Below are positions 61,346 to 64,000 of a stretch of DNA of 64,000 nt, in pieces. Position 1 is the first letter of the stretch; every line of letters starts with the position of its first letter. Both the position numbers and the translations under genes were made by a program. Below the pieces are notes generated by a model. The model worked only from the letters and a program-made list of their open reading frames with translations, ran no database searches and was not told where the DNA came from. Source of the DNA: Eulemur rufifrons (taxonomy: Eukaryota; Chordata; Mammalia; Primates; Lemuridae); the NCBI RefSeq assembly GCF_041146395.1, contig NC_090986.1, forward strand, positions 40,460,001 through 40,524,000. The letters are read 5' to 3'.

Positions 61346-63061
61346 CTGGGTCTGGAGAGATCCTGGTATCAGCCATCTATTTAATAGTGGCTTGGGTTGC
61401 ATTGTCACCAACAAATTCAGTTAAATGTGTTGAATTTGTAAGATTGTGGGTCTTTTGGGGACTGATCTTAGACTTTTGTAACTAGCTTCAGTGAACACTT
61501 CTCATAGGAGCCACCTTTCTTCATCTGAGCGGATTTGAATAGTAAATCCATGCATGGAAAATTATTTCTTCCATCACACTTGGTAGTCCTGGATGTTTTT
61601 CTAACCCTTGGTATGGTTGACTTGTGCATATTGACTGCAGCAGTGGGTCACCACACTATGCCTCAGTTCTCTTTCTCTCTAATTCCAAGGACAAGAAATC
61701 TACGCATATTTGCTCTAAGACTTTGCTGCTATGGATATTTCCCAAATAAGCTGTCTGTATTGGCAGGGTTTTCTGCTGACTACAGTGGGTACAAGTCTGG
61801 AATTTAAATTTGATATCTTTAGCCATCTTGGAGCAAAAAAAGAGGAAAAAACATTTTTTCTTTTATAGGGTAGCCATTGTCATTTAAAAAAAAAGTGTTC
61901 TCAAAACTGTGCGATGCTGCTTTGGGGGCAAAAGCAGGTACAAAGGGGCATAATACAACCAGTGTAATGCTCATTAATCAACTTTGCTTTCTCGGTCTTG
62001 GAGCTAGATGCTGGTTCCCCTGGAGAAGGCTCTGGTTCTCTCATTTAGAAGGTCTCAAGCTTTCCTCTGCCCTTTTTACTCTCTTGGATTCCTTCTACTT
62101 CCTGCTGGGATAATAGCAGTTTCCCTAGAATTATAAAGATGCAGGCAGCACTCCCAGCTTTTTTCCATTCTCCCACCAGAGAATATTTTACCGCTAACTT
62201 CCTTGCAGGGCGAGTTTCAATATCTTGTGGATGGGAAAGCAAGAGAGGGAGCAGCAATTGCAGTAGCATTTGCAAAGATTGCTGTCATTTAATGTTGCTA
62301 CCCACTTCCATGGTTTAGTGTCTAGCTCTGCTTTGGTAAGCACAGAGGTAAGGAAGTGGTCTTTAACGTACATCCCAAAAGGCACCCCTGCCCCAAATGC
62401 ATACTCCAGAAACACATTGGTGATTTGTCAGTTTAGAATAAAAAGTTCTCTGATTTACAAATGAATCAGATTTTACTGTGGATCAGACTTCAAATGGTAA
62501 AAACTATAGTCTTCTTGTTCCTCTCCATCATTTTATATATTGCAACATATCAATCTTTCCATTTTTAAATGAAGGATTTGATGGGATAAGCACATATCAT
62601 GACCAAACTTAAGCAAGTAGTTTGCGAAGACCCCAAATGACTGTTCATTTGATCATTTCATCAAAGATGTCAAGATACTTCCTACATTGACCCTGACATG
62701 TAATCGGAAAGAACAATCACGCATGGTGCCCAGCATTTTGCTCACAGTATAAGACTAACACTTTATATAGACCCCGTCTGTCTGACTGCCCCTTGGGTCT
62801 CTTGTTTTTTGCAAGCTTGGTATCTAAGTCTCTACACTCAACTGGTATAATCCCAATCCTTTTAATTCTTAAAATGGGAGATGGCTTGAGTGGTGATTAT
62901 AGAGAGGCTTAAACACAGGGGACAGCACTAAACTTGGAAAAGTTCCTTTCTATCCTAATTATGGCATCATCTTTGAGCTCTACTTGTTCCCAAAGGAAAA
63001 GTGTTATGACATCCCTGAGACTACTTTAACTGCAGGACACGGGATAAAACATATCCAAGGT
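61346..63061. other. Unassigned sequence
   Basis: No exon or named repeat. Mixed AT-rich composition. Confidence 0.4.
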
Positions 63062-63600
63062 CAGGAGTGGAGAACCTTTTCATGATGGAAGGCCACATTA
63101 ATTTAGCTGTAATCAAATAAGTACACATTAAAGCAGCTTCAATTACATATACTTAAAAATGTACATTATTTTGTAAAAATCTAACTATAATGTACTTAAT
63201 AATTTCAAAAACTGAAAATTATTTGTTAATTTTAAAGTTAACTAACCTTAATGACTCCTTTGTGTCTGCTTTTTGTTGGAAAACATTTGAATATTTGTTT
63301 CCCCCATGGAGGTTCACAGTTTCAGTTGATGCTCTAGATGGATGTTAGTCATTTGTGACCTTAATGGGGTCTTGATTTGGGTTAGGTGGGAAAATGTAGA
63401 TTCACAGTAATAAGTGGTTGAAAAGCAAGAAAGCATTTTTTCGGGCATAGGTTGCCAAAAGTGTGGGTATTCTACTGCATTTTTCCAGATTTCAGTTGGA
63501 TCTTTCTTAGCATCGAACAATGGCTTTAAAATGTCGTCGACTGAGAGCTCAATAAATTCCCATCTGTAGCTCTTTAGTTGTCTCTTTCACCTGGCCCTCC
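63062..63600 (-). mobile_element. hAT DNA transposon, 3' part (transposase on minus strand)
   Basis: The left end CAGGAGTGGAGAACC at about 63065 matches the CAGGxGTGGGGAACC-type terminus of mammalian hAT elements. The reverse strand then carries an AT-rich 3' non-coding part and the transposase C-terminus. The other end is not visible, being either truncated or lost beyond the MITE that follows. Confidence 0.65.
63314..63595 (-). pseudogene. hAT transposase C-terminal remnant
   Basis: About 94 codons on the minus strand are free of stops, ending at 63314. They carry the hallmark hAT C-terminal dimerisation motif: a C-E-S-T-F-S core (CESTFSHLTQIKTPLRS) followed by the N-I-H-L-E-H-Q-L-K-L helix. 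Upstream, W-E-F-I-E-L and an F-W-Q-P-M-P segment also fit the family's insertion/catalytic C-terminal region. A TGA stop precedes at about 63596, and no DNA-binding BED domain or start is seen. This is a fossil fragment of an enzyme that would bind element ends and cut the DNA. hAT C-termini are also found in domesticated genes (ZBED, GTF2IRD2, ZMYM types), but a lone fragment with an A/T-rich transposon end beside it is better read as a relic. Confidence 0.75.
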
Positions 63601-63628
63601 TCTGTGCCTGGTGTCACAGTGTCTGGAG

Positions 63629-63825
63629 CAGCCTTTTTCAATCGGAGTTTTATGAGAGTATTAAGCCCTGCAGAAAATGGTTTCAGTACCAATTTTCTCA
63701 GTTCTCCCAAGAATGACACATGGTTGGCACTGTTTTTAGAAGCCTACAAGAGAAGTTGATGCATCAATGAATGCCTTAGGGCATTAGGGCTCAATTTTCT
63801 CCTAATCACTAGTTGAGAAGGGCTG
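63629..63825. mobile_element. Short hAT-like MITE with 8-bp target duplication
   Basis: The inverted termini are CAGCCTTTTTCAA at 63629 and, reversed, CAGCCCTTCTCAA ending at 63825; they differ at 2 of 13 positions. Flanking 8-mers GTCTGGAG (63621-63628) and ATCTGGAG (63826-63833) match at 7 of 8. Length is 197 bp with no coding capacity. The 8-bp duplication and CAG..CTG tips identify the hAT superfamily; sub-family not named. Confidence 0.85.
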
Positions 63826-64000
63826 ATCTGGAGTCCTTTTGATTAAGTTTTTTCCACAGAATAAATCTCTTCCCTCCTGCTGGGACAGGGGAGGGTAGTT
63901 GCCTGGATGTGCCAGATGGGGAAGAGGATCTAGAGGTCTAACTTCCTCGTACAGCATTTCAGACACTCCTGTTTGTGGTTCCCTGCCTAACTTTTGAAGG

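Overview
The window looks like primate nuclear DNA, most probably from a strepsirrhine (lemur or galago group). It is AT-rich, has no compact ORF layout, and is packed with mammalian interspersed repeats. The lineage call rests on the Alu copies (25267-25578, a right-arm fragment at 23773-23915, and an antisense copy near 28894-29223). They carry a linker and right arm typical of strepsirrhine Alus: an insertion with TATATATA near the middle, and a 'GAGGTTGCTGTGAGC' right arm. A young-looking LINE-1 3' end at 27952-28249, of the type I associate with lemurs, agrees. No species can be assigned from the text alone.

I found no protein-coding exon, tRNA, rRNA, CRISPR array or bacterial-type operon that I can support. 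The open frames of 60-150 codons are what chance or repeats would give. The only frames with recognisable protein similarity are dead DNA-transposon transposases: a pogo/Tigger enzyme on the minus strand at 30440-32063, and the C-terminal end of an hAT enzyme on the minus strand at about 63314-63595. The window is best read as intergenic or intronic sequence.

Layout: 1-4 kb has no recognised feature. 4-6.7 kb holds a MaLR LTR, a MIR, an antisense L1 and MER5A. 6.7-10 kb is mostly unassigned and contains a candidate regulatory block near 7.2-7.6 kb. 10.8-13.4 kb has an LTR, an L1 5' part and MIRs. 14 kb has a CA-rich repeat. 16-20.5 kb has an LTR tail, L2 and MIRs. 21.1-23.3 kb is an old repeat split by an L1 3' end. 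23.7-26.9 kb has Alus and MIRs. 28-32.5 kb has a lemur-type L1 end, an MLT2 LTR split by an Alu, and a terminus-to-terminus Tigger transposon. 35.2-38.2 kb has an LTR, a long-TIR MITE and a (GT)n tract. 40.5-42.3 kb is a sharply GC-richer block resembling an L1 5'UTR. 43.7-44.3 kb has an L1 3' end and L2. 50.4-50.6 kb is a TG-rich tract. 54.7-56.4 kb is L2 broken by two related LTRs in opposite orientation. 60.4 kb has two adjacent perfect hairpins. 60.5-61.3 kb has an antisense L1 and an LTR. 63-63.8 kb has an hAT transposase remnant followed by a small hAT-like MITE with a near-perfect 8-bp target duplication.

Repeat names come from memory of consensus sequences, so sub-family labels are tentative and boundaries are usually good to tens of bases. 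Where target-site duplications are described they were read directly from the sequence. No new functional system was found. The most unusual local structure is the double perfect inverted repeat at 60386-60448.
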